From Rhodococcus sp. ARC_M6 (GTDB lineage Bacteria > Actinomycetota > Actinomycetes > Mycobacteriales > Mycobacteriaceae): a DNA stretch of 64,000 nt. The stretch is from contig NZ_JALGQH010000030.1 in NCBI RefSeq assembly GCF_022810305.1, positions 1-64,000 of the forward strand. The letters run 5' to 3'. This document shows positions 41,822 through 50,990 of this stretch, in pieces. How positions within the stretch are numbered: the first letter of the stretch is position 1; every line of letters starts with the position of its first letter. The translations under genes and the position numbers were made by a program. The notes below the pieces were generated by a model. That model ran no database searches. It had not been told where the DNA came from and saw nothing but the letters and a program-made list of their open reading frames with translations.

Positions 41822-44149
41822 GTGTCGATTGCAAAAACAGTGGCGAAGCTCGCCGGAAGCTCCGCGTTGGCCGGGATACTCGTTGCCGGGGTGATGTTCC
41901 CCGTGGCTGGTGGACTCGGATTCGCGTCCAACAGAGCCGCAGATACCGTCGACAACGTCTCGGCGGAGTTGGTCGAAGGTACGGTTCCCGCGGTCTCGAC
42001 GATGGTCGATTCAGCCGGCACTCCTATTGCCTGGCTGTACGACCAACGACGGTTCGAAGTCCCGAGCGACAAGATCGCCAACAACATGAAGTTGGCGATC
42101 GTCTCCATCGAGGACCGGCGATTCCCCGACCACAAGGGAGTCGACTGGCAGGGAACTATGCGCGCGTTCCTGACCAACACCACCTCCGGTGAAGTTCAGC
42201 AGGGCGCGTCGACCCTCGATCAGCAGTACGTGAAGAACTACCAACTGTTGGTCGTCGCGAAGACCGATGCCGAACGCCGCGCGGCGATCGAAACGACTCC
42301 GGCTCGAAAGATCCGTGAAATTCGTATGGCACTCACGTTGGACAAGGAACTCACGAAGGACGAGATCCTGACCCGCTACCTGAACCTGGTGCCGTTCGGC
42401 AACGGTTCTTTCGGCATCCAGGATGCTGCGCAGACCTACTTCGGAGTCAACGCCGCAGATCTGAGCGTCCCGCAGGCCGCGATGCTCGCCGGCATGGTTC
42501 AGTCCAGTTCGGCCCTGAACCCGTACACAAACGTCAAGGGTGTCACTGAGCGTCGCAACACTGTGCTCGACACGATGATCACCAACATTCCCGATCGCGC
42601 CGACGAATTCCGGGCGGCCAAAGCAGAGCCGTTGGGTGTCCTCGAGACCCCGAACAGCTTGCCTCGCGGATGCATCGCGGCCGGTGACCGCGGATTCTTC
42701 TGCGATTACGCACTCAAGTACCTCTCGGACGCGGGCATCAGCCGCGACCAGATCAATGAGGGCGGCTACCTCATCAAAACCACTCTCGACCCGACGGTTC
42801 AGGCGACCACGAAAGCCGGCCTCAACGCGAACGCGAAGGCCAACCTCGACGGCATCGCCAATGTCATGAGCGTGATTCGCCCGGGCCAGGATTCGCACAA
42901 GGTTCTCGCGATGGCCAGCAGCCGAACCTACGGTCTCGACGCCGATGCCAGTGAAACTGTTCAGGCTCAGCCGTATTCACTCTCCGGCGACGGAGCGGGT
43001 TCGGTATTCAAGGTCTTCACCACTGCCGCCGCTATGGAAAAGGGCCTCGGCATCGACTCCACCCTCGATGTTCCCCGACGATTCGACGCCAAGGGCTTCG
43101 GCAGTGGCGGTGCGGCCGGTTGCCCGGTGTCCACGTACTGCGTCGAGAACGTCGGCAACTACCCAGCGAAGCTGTCCGTGACGGACGCTCTTGCGCAGTC
43201 CCCCAACACCGCATTCGTGAAGCTCATCGTGGATACGGGTGTGACACCGACCGTCGACATGGCCGTGCGTCTGGGTATGCGCTCGTACGCGGAGCCCAAC
43301 ACGTCCGGGTTCGACGAACGCAGCATGGCCGACTTCCAGAAGGACCAGAACCTCGGTTCGTTCACACTTGGCCCCACATGGATCAACCCACTTGAATTGT
43401 CCAATGTCGCGGCAACTTTGGCGTCGCACGGCAAGTGGTGCCCGCCCAGTCCGATCGACTCCGTCGTCGACCGCAGTGGCAAGCCGATCACCGTCACCGA
43501 GCAGGGTTGCGAGCAGGTAGTCGAGCCCGGCCTGGCCGATACTCTCGCCAATGCCTTGAGCCGTGACGACGTCGGCGCCGGTACTTCTGCGGGCGCTGCG
43601 AGCAGTGCCGGGTGGAACCTGCCGATGTCCGGCAAGACCGGTACGACCGAGACGCACAAGTCGTCGGCATTTCTCGGATTCACCAACAATCTTGCCGCCG
43701 CCGTCTACATCTTCGGCGACTCGCCGACACCGGGTGAAATCTGCTCGAGCCCGCTACGTCCCTGTGGCAGCGGCAACCTGTACGGCGGTACCGAACCTGC
43801 GCGAAGTTGGTTCGCGGCAATGATGCCGGTGGCAAACAACTTCGGCCCGACGGCTTTGCCGCCGATCGATCCGAAGTACGCACGCGGATCTCAGAACGGG
43901 CAGGTCCCTGAAGTAGTCGGACTGAGCCAGTCTGCAGCAACGTCCCGACTGCAGGAATCCGGCTTCACCGTCAACCCGGTGACAACCGCCTCCAGTGTGC
44001 AAACCGGCACGGTAACCAGCGCATCACCATCCGGTTCGGCAGTACCCGGTTCCACGATCACGATCTACATCAGTGACGGATCGGTGCGAGCGCCCGCCCC
44101 GAATGCTCCGCCATCCGAGTCACCACCAGCAGAGACACCACCTCGGTAG
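41822..44149 (+). CDS. ponA2: Bifunctional penicillin-binding protein PonA2 with PASTA domain
   Basis: A 775-aa class A peptidoglycan synthase. An N-terminal membrane anchor (residues about 10-35) is followed by a GT51 glycosyltransferase with VSIEDRRFPDHKGVDW and QGASTLDQQYVKN. The transpeptidase has S-x-x-K as GAGSVFKVF, SPNTAF and KTG in MSGKTGTTE. Near the C-terminus one PASTA domain (VPEVVGLSQSAATSRLQESGF) precedes a Pro/Ser-rich tail. GTG start at 41822. The 275-base gap upstream, shared with divergent whiB4, shows no other gene. Confidence 0.96.
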   Translation: MSIAKTVAKLAGSSALAGILVAGVMFPVAGGLGFASNRAADTVDNVSAELVEGTVPAVSTMVDSAGTPIAWLYDQRRFEVPSDKIANNMKLAIVSIEDRRFPDHKGVDWQGTMRAFLTNTTSGEVQQGASTLDQQYVKNYQLLVVAKTDAERRAAIETTPARKIREIRMALTLDKELTKDEILTRYLNLVPFGNGSFGIQDAAQTYFGVNAADLSVPQAAMLAGMVQSSSALNPYTNVKGVTERRNTVLDTMITNIPDRADEFRAAKAEPLGVLETPNSLPRGCIAAGDRGFFCDYALKYLSDAGISRDQINEGGYLIKTTLDPTVQATTKAGLNANAKANLDGIANVMSVIRPGQDSHKVLAMASSRTYGLDADASETVQAQPYSLSGDGAGSVFKVFTTAAAMEKGLGIDSTLDVPRRFDAKGFGSGGAAGCPVSTYCVENVGNYPAKLSVTDALAQSPNTAFVKLIVDTGVTPTVDMAVRLGMRSYAEPNTSGFDERSMADFQKDQNLGSFTLGPTWINPLELSNVAATLASHGKWCPPSPIDSVVDRSGKPITVTEQGCEQVVEPGLADTLANALSRDDVGAGTSAGAASSAGWNLPMSGKTGTTETHKSSAFLGFTNNLAAAVYIFGDSPTPGEICSSPLRPCGSGNLYGGTEPARSWFAAMMPVANNFGPTALPPIDPKYARGSQNGQVPEVVGLSQSAATSRLQESGFTVNPVTTASSVQTGTVTSASPSGSAVPGSTITIYISDGSVRAPAPNAPPSESPPAETPPR

Positions 44150-44161
44150 TCACGCCTGACA

Positions 44162-44202
44162 AGAACGGCCGCTTTCCTCACAAGGAGGAAAGCGGCCGTT
44201 CT
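44162..44202. terminator. Bidirectional terminator after ponA2
   Basis: A perfect 18-bp stem, AGAACGGCCGCTTTCCTC (44162-44179), pairing with 44185-44202 across ACAAG. It lies between the convergent ponA2 and GatB/YqeY genes. Confidence 0.92.
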
Positions 44203-44218
44203 CGATTGCAAGTGATGT

Positions 44219-44695
44219 TTACAGACGCGACTTCACGGCAGAAGAGATACGTGCGCCGTCCGCCTTGCCCTTGGCCAAAGCGTTGGCCGCCTTGATGACC
44301 TGGCCCATCTGACGTATTCCCGGACGCTCACCGAGTTCCTCGGATACCTGAGCCATCGCGGTATCGACGACGTCGACGAGTTCTGCGTCGGTCAACGGCG
44401 TCGGTAGGTACTCGTCGATGATCTGAGCTTCTGCGCGCTCTTTCGCGGCAAGTTCACCGCGGCCGTTCTCGGTGTAAATTTCGGCGGCTTCTCCGCGCTT
44501 CTTCGCTTCCTTGGCAAGGACCTTGATGATTTCTTCGTCGGTGAGAACCCGGGCTTCCTTGCCTGCAACCTCTTCGGTCTGGACTGCTGCCATGAGCATC
44601 CGAAGGGTGGCGGTGCGGAGCGGATCCTTTGCCTTCATGGATGCGACCATGTCGGTACGGAGGGTGTCTTTGAGCGTTGCTGTCGTGTCGGACAT
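44219..44695 (-). CDS. GatB/YqeY domain protein
   Basis: A 158-aa YqeY-type protein, similar to the tail domain of GatB that contacts tRNA. Blocks seen are LRTATLRMLMAAVQ, EIIKVLAKEAKKRGEAAEIY and the C-terminal GQVIKAANALAKGKADG. Stand-alone YqeY proteins have no proven function; a role in tRNA quality or amidation is often proposed. The ATG at 44695 (MSDTTATLKDTL) was chosen over an ATG at 44722. It is divergent from the phosphoesterase gene, with a 57-base gap. Confidence 0.92.
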   Translation of the reverse strand: MSDTTATLKDTLRTDMVASMKAKDPLRTATLRMLMAAVQTEEVAGKEARVLTDEEIIKVLAKEAKKRGEAAEIYTENGRGELAAKERAEAQIIDEYLPTPLTDAELVDVVDTAMAQVSEELGERPGIRQMGQVIKAANALAKGKADGARISSAVKSRL

Positions 44696-44752
44696 GGGTG
44701 AAACGCTACGCGCACACCGCACCGTCCGTCCTCTTAGTTATATCCTTGACTG

Positions 44753-45721
44753 GTGTCTGACCAGTTCCGCACCAACCTGACCCGCACCGCACTTGGTGCC
44801 GCGGGCGTCGCTGCACTCGGAATCGGGTACGCATCCGGCATCGAACGCAATGCTTTTGCATTGCGTGAGGTGACAATGCCTGTACTCGCACCGGGTTCGT
44901 CCTCGCTGCGGGTTCTCCACCTCAGTGATCTCCACATGATGCCGAATCAGAGGTTGAAGCAGAACTGGTTGCGCGAACTCGAGAGCCTCGATCCCGACCT
45001 CGTCGTGAACACGGGTGACAACCTTTCGCATCAGCGCAGTGTCCCCGCAGTTGTTCAGGCACTCGGCGACCTTCTTGCACGTCCCGGCCTATTTGTCTTC
45101 GGCAGCAACGACTACTTCGCTCCGAAGCCGAAGAACCCGCTGAGCTACCTCTTCGACAAGAAGAAGCGCATCACCGGAGATCCGCTGCCCTGGGGAGACC
45201 TGCGGGCGGCCTTCACCGAACGCGGCTGGCTCGACGTGACGCACGTACGACGCGAACTCGAAGTATCGGGCATCAAGATCGCTACGGCAGGCGTCGACGA
45301 CCCACATCTCAAGCGTGATCGCTACGACACCATCGCCGGGCCGCCCAATCCCCTGGCTGATCTGAAACTCGGTTTGACGCACTCCCCGGAACCTCGCGTA
45401 CTCGATCGGTTTGCGGACGACGGTTATGACTTGGTTCTCGCCGGCCATACGCACGGTGGGCAACTCTGCCTGCCGTTCTACGGCGCTTTGGTGACCAACT
45501 GCGAGTTGGACCGTTCACGGGTCAAGGGTCCGTCCAAGTGGGGCGCTCACACCCAATTGCACGTCTCCGCGGGAATCGGAACGTCGCCGTGGGCACCGGT
45601 GCGATTCTGCTGCCGTCCCGAGGCAACTTTGTTGACGTTGATTCCTGCGCCGAGGCGCGAACCGGAGCACTCGTCCGCACGCAGCGATGCGCAGTCACAA
45701 GCACCAGTTTTACGCAACTGA
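44753..45721 (+). CDS. Metallophosphoesterase (Rv3683-like)
   Basis: A 322-aa calcineurin-like phosphoesterase with an N-terminal hydrophobic stretch (TALGAAGVAALGIGYASG) that may anchor or export it. The metal-binding motifs are LHLSDLHMM, VVNTGDNLSH, VFGSNDYF (in place of GNH), LGLTHSPEP and LAGHTHGGQL. GND instead of GNH and SND here are seen in a subset of the family. Substrate unknown. GTG start at 44753. It precedes tRNA-Pro, as in mycobacteria. Confidence 0.92.
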   Translation: MSDQFRTNLTRTALGAAGVAALGIGYASGIERNAFALREVTMPVLAPGSSSLRVLHLSDLHMMPNQRLKQNWLRELESLDPDLVVNTGDNLSHQRSVPAVVQALGDLLARPGLFVFGSNDYFAPKPKNPLSYLFDKKKRITGDPLPWGDLRAAFTERGWLDVTHVRRELEVSGIKIATAGVDDPHLKRDRYDTIAGPPNPLADLKLGLTHSPEPRVLDRFADDGYDLVLAGHTHGGQLCLPFYGALVTNCELDRSRVKGPSKWGAHTQLHVSAGIGTSPWAPVRFCCRPEATLLTLIPAPRREPEHSSARSDAQSQAPVLRN

Positions 45722-45775
45722 CCAGCGGATTTAATACCTGCCAACTTCGTGCTGTAAGCTAACCGAGGTTCGACA

Positions 45776-45849
<74 letters not shown>

Positions 45850-45864
45850 CAGTGAAGAACTTGA

Positions 45865-45903
45865 AGAAGGCACTTTCTCCGCAAGGAGAAGGTGCCTTCT
45901 TTT
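45865..45903 (+). terminator. Terminator of tRNA-Pro
   Basis: AGAAGGCACTTTCTCC (45865-45880) pairs with GGAGAAGGTGCCTTCT (45885-45900) with one G-T pair and a GCAA tetraloop, followed by TTT. Confidence 0.92.
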
Positions 45904-45978
45904 GTTGTGAACGCCGGTTGGAACACTTTTGAGGTGCATTCTCGGGTGCGCTACCGTGCACTCGAGGAGTTGGTGACA

Positions 45979-46302
45979 GTGAGCAAGAACGAGGACTTCG
46001 CACACAACGACATAGCCAGCCGCAGTCGCCGAGAAAAGGCGCTGGGGTTGGCCAAGTTTGCGTGGGATCGAGGGATCACCGGCGCCGAACTGCTGGACAT
46101 GCCCGACGATCGGTTGCGCAAACTCGCTCGGGCGGCGGACGCGAACCCCCCGAGCACCCGCGAGACCTGGACCATTGCGGCAGGGCTCGTCAACGAGAAG
46201 GATCAATGGGCGTCGACGCACCCCGATAGGCCGGAAGCGCAGCGAGCGCATCCCGACGAGAAGATCATGTGGGTGAAAAAGCCGATCGAGCCCTGGCTTT
46301 AG
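45979..46302 (+). CDS. Hypothetical protein, 107 aa
   Basis: A soluble, charged protein with no family I can name. The middle reads GLAKFAWDRGITGAELLDMPDDRLRKLARAA, which suggests a small helical domain, perhaps a helix-hairpin type. A later part is rich in Trp and Pro (VKKPIEPWL at the end). GTG at 45979 was chosen because GAGGAG is nine bases before it. It converges on the acyltransferase gene, and the two stop codons overlap. Function unknown. Confidence 0.65.
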   Translation: MSKNEDFAHNDIASRSRREKALGLAKFAWDRGITGAELLDMPDDRLRKLARAADANPPSTRETWTIAAGLVNEKDQWASTHPDRPEAQRAHPDEKIMWVKKPIEPWL

Positions 46303-47600
46303 CCAGTCTTCTGCTTCTCCAGACACGCCAACACGCGGGCTGCGTTCTTCTCCAGAATCGCCGCATATTCACGGATATCGCCGGCATCCGGAGTGCCGCT
46401 CATCACCGAAATCGTGAGCACATCACCGACCGAATAAATTCCGTGGTTGAACGGACTCCGCGGAGACACGTACGGAAATGATGCGGTCAGCACGATTGTG
46501 GAATCACCCAAAGTCATGGTGGCCGGGCCGCGATTGACGCTGCTCGCCACTGTTCCCAATTTTGGCTCGCTCGCCAGCTTCGGGTTGACAGCGATTGCCG
46601 GAAGTTCGTATTGCAGCGCGCGTACCGCTCGGAAAGCATCGGGAAATCCGGCTTTACCCTTCACATTATTTTCCGTGATGGCAACGATTCGGTCCGCGGG
46701 ATCTTCTTTGTCCATCGCCAAATCGATGTGATAGCAACCCATGTGGTTCTGGCCGCGCACATCGGCGTCGACTGGCGCTCCAGCCATCACTTGCATTGAC
46801 CGTGGACTCTTGTCGCCGAAATGCTCTTCCAACGAGAGGGAAATAATCGTCTGAGCGACGCTAGTTACCGTCGCTCCGGGCCAGAACCCCTTGACGTCTC
46901 GGATCTGCCTCAGGTCAAGCGCGATTGCTGCAGCCGACCGCTGGCCCGAAAATGTCACAGCCCCGCCGCCAGAAATTGGGGCATCGTGTTTTCTCGTCTC
47001 CGGTAACGCGCGAAATGCGCGGATGTATTGCCGCGGAGTGCAGAGCAACCCTTTGACCGACGACCACCAGGGGTTCGGCGCCGTCAGTTCCGGAACAAAC
47101 TCTGGAAGAGGCTTCGACGAAAACAGATCCTGAACAATGACGTTGTACACACGACCGTCACCCATCGCATGTGACGCTTTCAGAATCACCGCAGTGGCCT
47201 CGCCCTGCACACCAGGCGCGTCACGAATGCCTCGGACGACGTGCAGACGCCACAGACTTTCGTAGGGGTCGACGATCTGTGCGGCAATCTCGCTGAAGTA
47301 TTCAAAAGTACCGTCCCACGAAGATATTTCGGTGTTGTCCTCGATATGGTCGGCGATGTCGAACGGTTTCGTGTCGATCCAGTACGGAAAATTTAATCTG
47401 CCGGGAACCCTGGTCAGCGTCCATCGCAATTCAGGAATTTTCGACGCTCGATCTCCGAGAAAATCGAGTAGTTCCGACTTACCCAACGGAATCGAAGTTC
47501 CCGAATCGAACAAGAAGATCGTCAGAACATCCGTCGATCGATTCACGACATTGGCAGCAATCAATTCGAAATCAACCGAAGTCAGTTGGTTCGTAGGCAT
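46299..47600 (-). CDS. Wax ester synthase/diacylglycerol acyltransferase family protein
   Basis: A 433-aa WS/DGAT-family protein. Members esterify fatty alcohols or diacylglycerol with acyl-CoA to store lipid, a prominent trait of rhodococci. The catalytic motif HHxxxDG appears as S143-H144-A-M-G-D148-G149, so the second, catalytic His is kept and the first is Ser. The usual N-terminal FELIAANVVN and the late PFNHGIYSVGDVLTISV block (cf. SNVPGP/ND motifs) are recognisable but divergent. GGAG lies eight bases before the ATG. It may be a catalytically altered member. It lies between the SIR2 gene and an unrelated small gene. Confidence 0.82.
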   Translation of the reverse strand: MPTNQLTSVDFELIAANVVNRSTDVLTIFLFDSGTSIPLGKSELLDFLGDRASKIPELRWTLTRVPGRLNFPYWIDTKPFDIADHIEDNTEISSWDGTFEYFSEIAAQIVDPYESLWRLHVVRGIRDAPGVQGEATAVILKASHAMGDGRVYNVIVQDLFSSKPLPEFVPELTAPNPWWSSVKGLLCTPRQYIRAFRALPETRKHDAPISGGGAVTFSGQRSAAAIALDLRQIRDVKGFWPGATVTSVAQTIISLSLEEHFGDKSPRSMQVMAGAPVDADVRGQNHMGCYHIDLAMDKEDPADRIVAITENNVKGKAGFPDAFRAVRALQYELPAIAVNPKLASEPKLGTVASSVNRGPATMTLGDSTIVLTASFPYVSPRSPFNHGIYSVGDVLTISVMSGTPDAGDIREYAAILEKNAARVLACLEKQKTG

Positions 47601-47624
47601 AGTTGCATCTCCGACACGGTAAAC

Positions 47625-47663
47625 AGCAATGGGGCAAATAGACCATAAACGCTCCCCATTGCT
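47625..47663 (-). terminator. Hairpin between the SIR2-like and acyltransferase genes
   Basis: AGCAATGGGG (47625-47634) pairs perfectly with CCCCATTGCT (47654-47663), with a 19-base loop. On the minus strand GTTTACC follows. It may end the SIR2 transcript or act as an operator for the acyltransferase gene 25 bases downstream. Confidence 0.45.
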
Positions 47664-47689
47664 ACCGCGAATTAGCTACACGAAACCGC

Positions 47690-49189
47690 CTACGGTTTAG
47701 CGCCCAACTCGATAAGCGCAGACTCCAGAGTTCGCCAGCGATCTCGACTTTCGGATGGCAGTTTGCCGATGATCTTTGAGGCGTCGCGCAATGCGTCAGC
47801 CAATTTGACCTCGTCGCCGTCCAGTAAACCCCGGTAGTTCGTATCCAAGAGATACGGGGCGTCCACGCTGGTCAGAATCGACACGCTGTCGAGTAGGATC
47901 TCCAGATCGCGCGCCGCAGTGGCATCGTCTTCGGCCTTCGAAGCGGCGACGTAGTCGAAATCGCCCCGCCACAGCGCAGTCCGCAACGTGTCATTCCGCA
48001 GCGTGATCACAGTCCCCAACGAGCGCTGACGACTATGCCGCTCATTGAGCGCAAGGACTTCATGAGCCAAGCGAAGCACGTTGTCATCTGTCATGGACGC
48101 TCCCACAACTATCAAGTGACCAGTAGCCATGAGGGACTGAACAATTGATCCCAACGGACGCCGTTCAGCGTCATACCTGACGAAGTCTCGTCGACTCAGC
48201 ACTATGCTGGACGGGTCTGAAATATCGCCGTGCAACTTCAGAATCCAGGGCCGATCGGCAGTAACCTCACCTCGAGGGAGTACGGCTATCGAACCTGCGC
48301 CGTGTGCTGATTCAAAGGCTTTCTCGTATAGCGAGTCATAGTTTGTAGTAACAACTTTCGAGACTGCAAGGGAAGACAGCAGGCAGTGCGCCAACGTCGG
48401 CTTGACATCCCGATCACCCGTCAACTCGGCGACGCGCTCGCCCAGTTGGTCCGGCTCCATCGACTTCGACAACAGTTGCGCGCGATCCAAAACCCCCAAG
48501 AGCGCGAAATCTTCGGTGCTCATCTCAGGAAGAACATCGCTTCGAATCGTCTCGAGAAGCCCGTCCCACGTCGGTAAGCCCGCAGGAATGCTGACTCCGG
48601 CACCCAGTAGCAGTGAAACATCTCCCGCTTGCAACTTGTCGGCAAGTTCCTGAACATGCAGTGGCACACCGACATTACGCAGGTGGACACGCCGAACCGA
48701 TTGATAGGCGGCATAGTCGGAATTGTTCGCGACCACAAAGACGATATCGAAGTCGTACTTCGCCGCACATGAAGTTGCCGCCTCAACCAATGCCTTGATG
48801 ACCTGACCGCGAACCATTCCCTGCCCGCCCAATCCCACGCCAAAGGTCGGCAACGCGATCAGCGGCTTGATTCGACGACCACCGGGCTCGATTCCGGTTG
48901 CCGCAATCGCGTCGAGAACATCGTGAACACCGTCCACCAGCCAGGACACCGAAATCCGCGAAGCGACGTTCAACAACCAAACGGGGCGCCCATCCTTCGG
49001 AAATGACCGAATTCGACCGGCGCCAGGCGGCGCCTGGTCCACGGGCCCAGTGATACCGAGGACTGGCCACCAATGATCACGTGGCACAAAACTGCCACTC
49101 GTCGATACCACTGCAGCATCCCAGTCCACCGATTCGAGTCGGCCTCGGACTACAAACACATGACCGGCACTCGCATCATTCTCAGCCAT
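47690..49189 (-). CDS. Macro-like/SIR2 fusion protein, putative defence NADase
   Basis: A 499-aa two-domain protein. Residues about 10-175 resemble a macro domain: WDAAVVSTSG near the start and LIALPTFGVGLGGQGMVRGQ (residues 110-129), like the ADP-ribose loop of macro domains. Residues about 188-440 are SIR2-like: GAGVSIPAGLPTW (196-208), TTNYD (281-285), KLHGD with H320 (318-322) and GASMTDDN (363-370). The TTNYD and LHGD forms are those of SIR2_2-type NADases in phage defence (Thoeris ThsA, DSR-type), not of protein deacetylases. No TIR, HerA or Argonaute partner lies next to it. Inference: senses or binds an ADP-ribose-type ligand and degrades NAD on infection. Orphan gene; 60 bases separate its start from the FadD stop. 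Confidence 0.82.
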   Translation of the reverse strand: MAENDASAGHVFVVRGRLESVDWDAAVVSTSGSFVPRDHWWPVLGITGPVDQAPPGAGRIRSFPKDGRPVWLLNVASRISVSWLVDGVHDVLDAIAATGIEPGGRRIKPLIALPTFGVGLGGQGMVRGQVIKALVEAATSCAAKYDFDIVFVVANNSDYAAYQSVRRVHLRNVGVPLHVQELADKLQAGDVSLLLGAGVSIPAGLPTWDGLLETIRSDVLPEMSTEDFALLGVLDRAQLLSKSMEPDQLGERVAELTGDRDVKPTLAHCLLSSLAVSKVVTTNYDSLYEKAFESAHGAGSIAVLPRGEVTADRPWILKLHGDISDPSSIVLSRRDFVRYDAERRPLGSIVQSLMATGHLIVVGASMTDDNVLRLAHEVLALNERHSRQRSLGTVITLRNDTLRTALWRGDFDYVAASKAEDDATAARDLEILLDSVSILTSVDAPYLLDTNYRGLLDGDEVKLADALRDASKIIGKLPSESRDRWRTLESALIELGAKP

Positions 49190-49249
49190 ACGCGACTCCC
49201 CAACTCCGTCACTCGATGCAGTGGTACTTCACGAGCTCCTAGGCAGAAG

Positions 49250-50821
49250 TTACACGCCGGCGACAATCTCCCCCGCGAGGGTTTCCTTCGCCCAGCGGTA
49301 GTCGGCTTTACCGCTCGGGGAGCGCAGGATGGTCGGAACCAGAACTATGGAACGCGGAATCTTGTACCCCGCAACGTGAATACGGCAGTGCTCGGACAGT
49401 GCACCCAGTTCTACGTCTTCGAAACCGGGTCGGACCTGAACGACAGCCGCCACTTTTTCACCGAATCGCGCATCGGGTGCGCCGGCAACCAGAGCGTCGA
49501 AAACCGCCGGATGGGTTTTCAGTGCCTGCTCCACTTCTTCGGGGTAAATCTTCTCCCCGCCGGAGTTGATGCACATGGAACCGCGGCCGAGAAGCACGAT
49601 CGAACCGTCGGCTTCGATCGTGCCCATGTCTCCGGGCACAGCCATCCGGACGCCGTCGATGACGGGGAATGTCGCGGCTGATTTCACCGGATCTTCGAAG
49701 TAGGCCAGAGGAACATGCCCTACCCTCGCGATGTAGCCGACGGTGTCGGATCCCGGCTCGATGCGGCGGAACTCTTCGTCGACCAGAATCATGTTGGGGT
49801 TGGAGCGAATTCGTCGAATTCCGTCCTCCCCGAATTCGAGGACGCCGTCATGGCCGGATTCGGAAGCACCGAATGTATCCTTGATGACCAACCCGGGGAA
49901 CCGGGCCTTCAATTCTTCCTTGAGGTTCAAGGAGAACAGTGCGCCGCCGGATCCGATCATCTTCAGCGTCGAGAGATCGTATTTGCCATCCGATGCCGCA
50001 ATCGCATCGGCGATGGGACGGGCGATGGCGTCGCCGACAACCGTGATTCCGGAGATCTTCTCAGCTTCGATGAGACGGGGTACGTCAGCCGGATCGAAGC
50101 CTCGCGTCAGCACTCGTGGCGCTGCCATCAGGAACGCTGCGAGAAGTGAGTAGATGGCGGCGCCGTGCATGAGAGGCGGAATAAGCAGGAGCACAACAGG
50201 ATTGGTGTTCGCAACGGCTGCAGCGACCACTTCTTCGACACTGAGAAGCGGCGGACCACCGAAGTTCGCGCCGCCGAGAGCCGCGAGGTAGAAGTCTTCC
50301 TGGCGCCAGACAACACCCTTGGGCATGCCCGTCGTGCCACCGGTGTAGATGACAAAATGGTCGTCGCCGGAGCGAGGACCGAAATCCCGTACGTCCGACG
50401 CCGCAGCCAAGGCGCTCTCATACTCGTCCCCCACGACAAGAATGTTCTGAATCGCTGGGCATTTTGCTACGACTGCCCGCGCAAGCGGTGCGAACTCGCT
50501 CTCGACCAGCAGTGCCACCATCTTCGAGTTGGTGTAGACGTACTCGAGTTCAACGTCGGTGTAGCGGAAGTTGACGTTGATCGGAACGGCCCTGATCTTC
50601 ATGCAAGCCAGAAGCGCCTCAACGTATTCCGCACAGTTCCGCATGTGAATTCCGACGTGCTGTCCCGGTTCGACGCCAACGGACTGAAGGTGATGCGCCA
50701 ATCGATTGGCCCGTTGTTCGAGTTCTCGATAGGTGAAACGTTGACCCTCGAGAATCAGCGGCGTGCGATCAGGAATTGCATCGGCCACAGCCTCGAACAG
50801 ATCGGCCACGTTCAGGGTCAT
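49250..50821 (-). CDS. Fatty acyl-CoA synthetase (FadD-like)
   Basis: A 523-aa adenylate-forming ligase. The P-loop is IYTGGTTGMPKGVVW, the second motif is DTFGASESGHDG (Ser-rich, unlike the usual YGxTE), and the hinge block is GRGSMCINSGGEKIYPEEVE. The C-terminal Lys is in LRSPSGKADY. It activates a carboxylic acid, probably medium-chain, steroid side-chain or branched, to its CoA ester. ATG at 50821 chosen over 50833. It diverges from the iron-uptake lipoprotein gene. Confidence 0.9.
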   Translation of the reverse strand: MTLNVADLFEAVADAIPDRTPLILEGQRFTYRELEQRANRLAHHLQSVGVEPGQHVGIHMRNCAEYVEALLACMKIRAVPINVNFRYTDVELEYVYTNSKMVALLVESEFAPLARAVVAKCPAIQNILVVGDEYESALAAASDVRDFGPRSGDDHFVIYTGGTTGMPKGVVWRQEDFYLAALGGANFGGPPLLSVEEVVAAAVANTNPVVLLLIPPLMHGAAIYSLLAAFLMAAPRVLTRGFDPADVPRLIEAEKISGITVVGDAIARPIADAIAASDGKYDLSTLKMIGSGGALFSLNLKEELKARFPGLVIKDTFGASESGHDGVLEFGEDGIRRIRSNPNMILVDEEFRRIEPGSDTVGYIARVGHVPLAYFEDPVKSAATFPVIDGVRMAVPGDMGTIEADGSIVLLGRGSMCINSGGEKIYPEEVEQALKTHPAVFDALVAGAPDARFGEKVAAVVQVRPGFEDVELGALSEHCRIHVAGYKIPRSIVLVPTILRSPSGKADYRWAKETLAGEIVAGV

Positions 50822-50971
50822 CGGATTCCTCACTACATGCGTCTTCGCTTACTTGCACAGGTCTTTCGCGAAGCTAACACGTTCGCTGACGCAGTGACGG
50901 TGAATTGCGTCAGGATGTCCGACCAACGGGAGAAATCATGTACTCGATGCAATTGCGAGTCAATTTTGCCG

Positions 50972-50990
50972 AAAGGCTACCCTAACCTAA
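50972..50990. promoter_or_regulatory. DtxR/IdeR-type iron box before the siderophore-binding lipoprotein
   Basis: The 19 bases match the TTAGGTTAGGCTAACCTAA consensus at 14 positions, ending CCTAACCTAA. The last base is the A of the proposed start codon, which suggests a very short or absent leader. Confidence 0.75.

Noticed and set aside
50165-50989. Long upstream extension of the siderophore-binding protein frame
   Set aside because: It runs antisense through the acyl-CoA synthetase, and the signal peptide with lipobox begins only at 50990, directly at the iron box.
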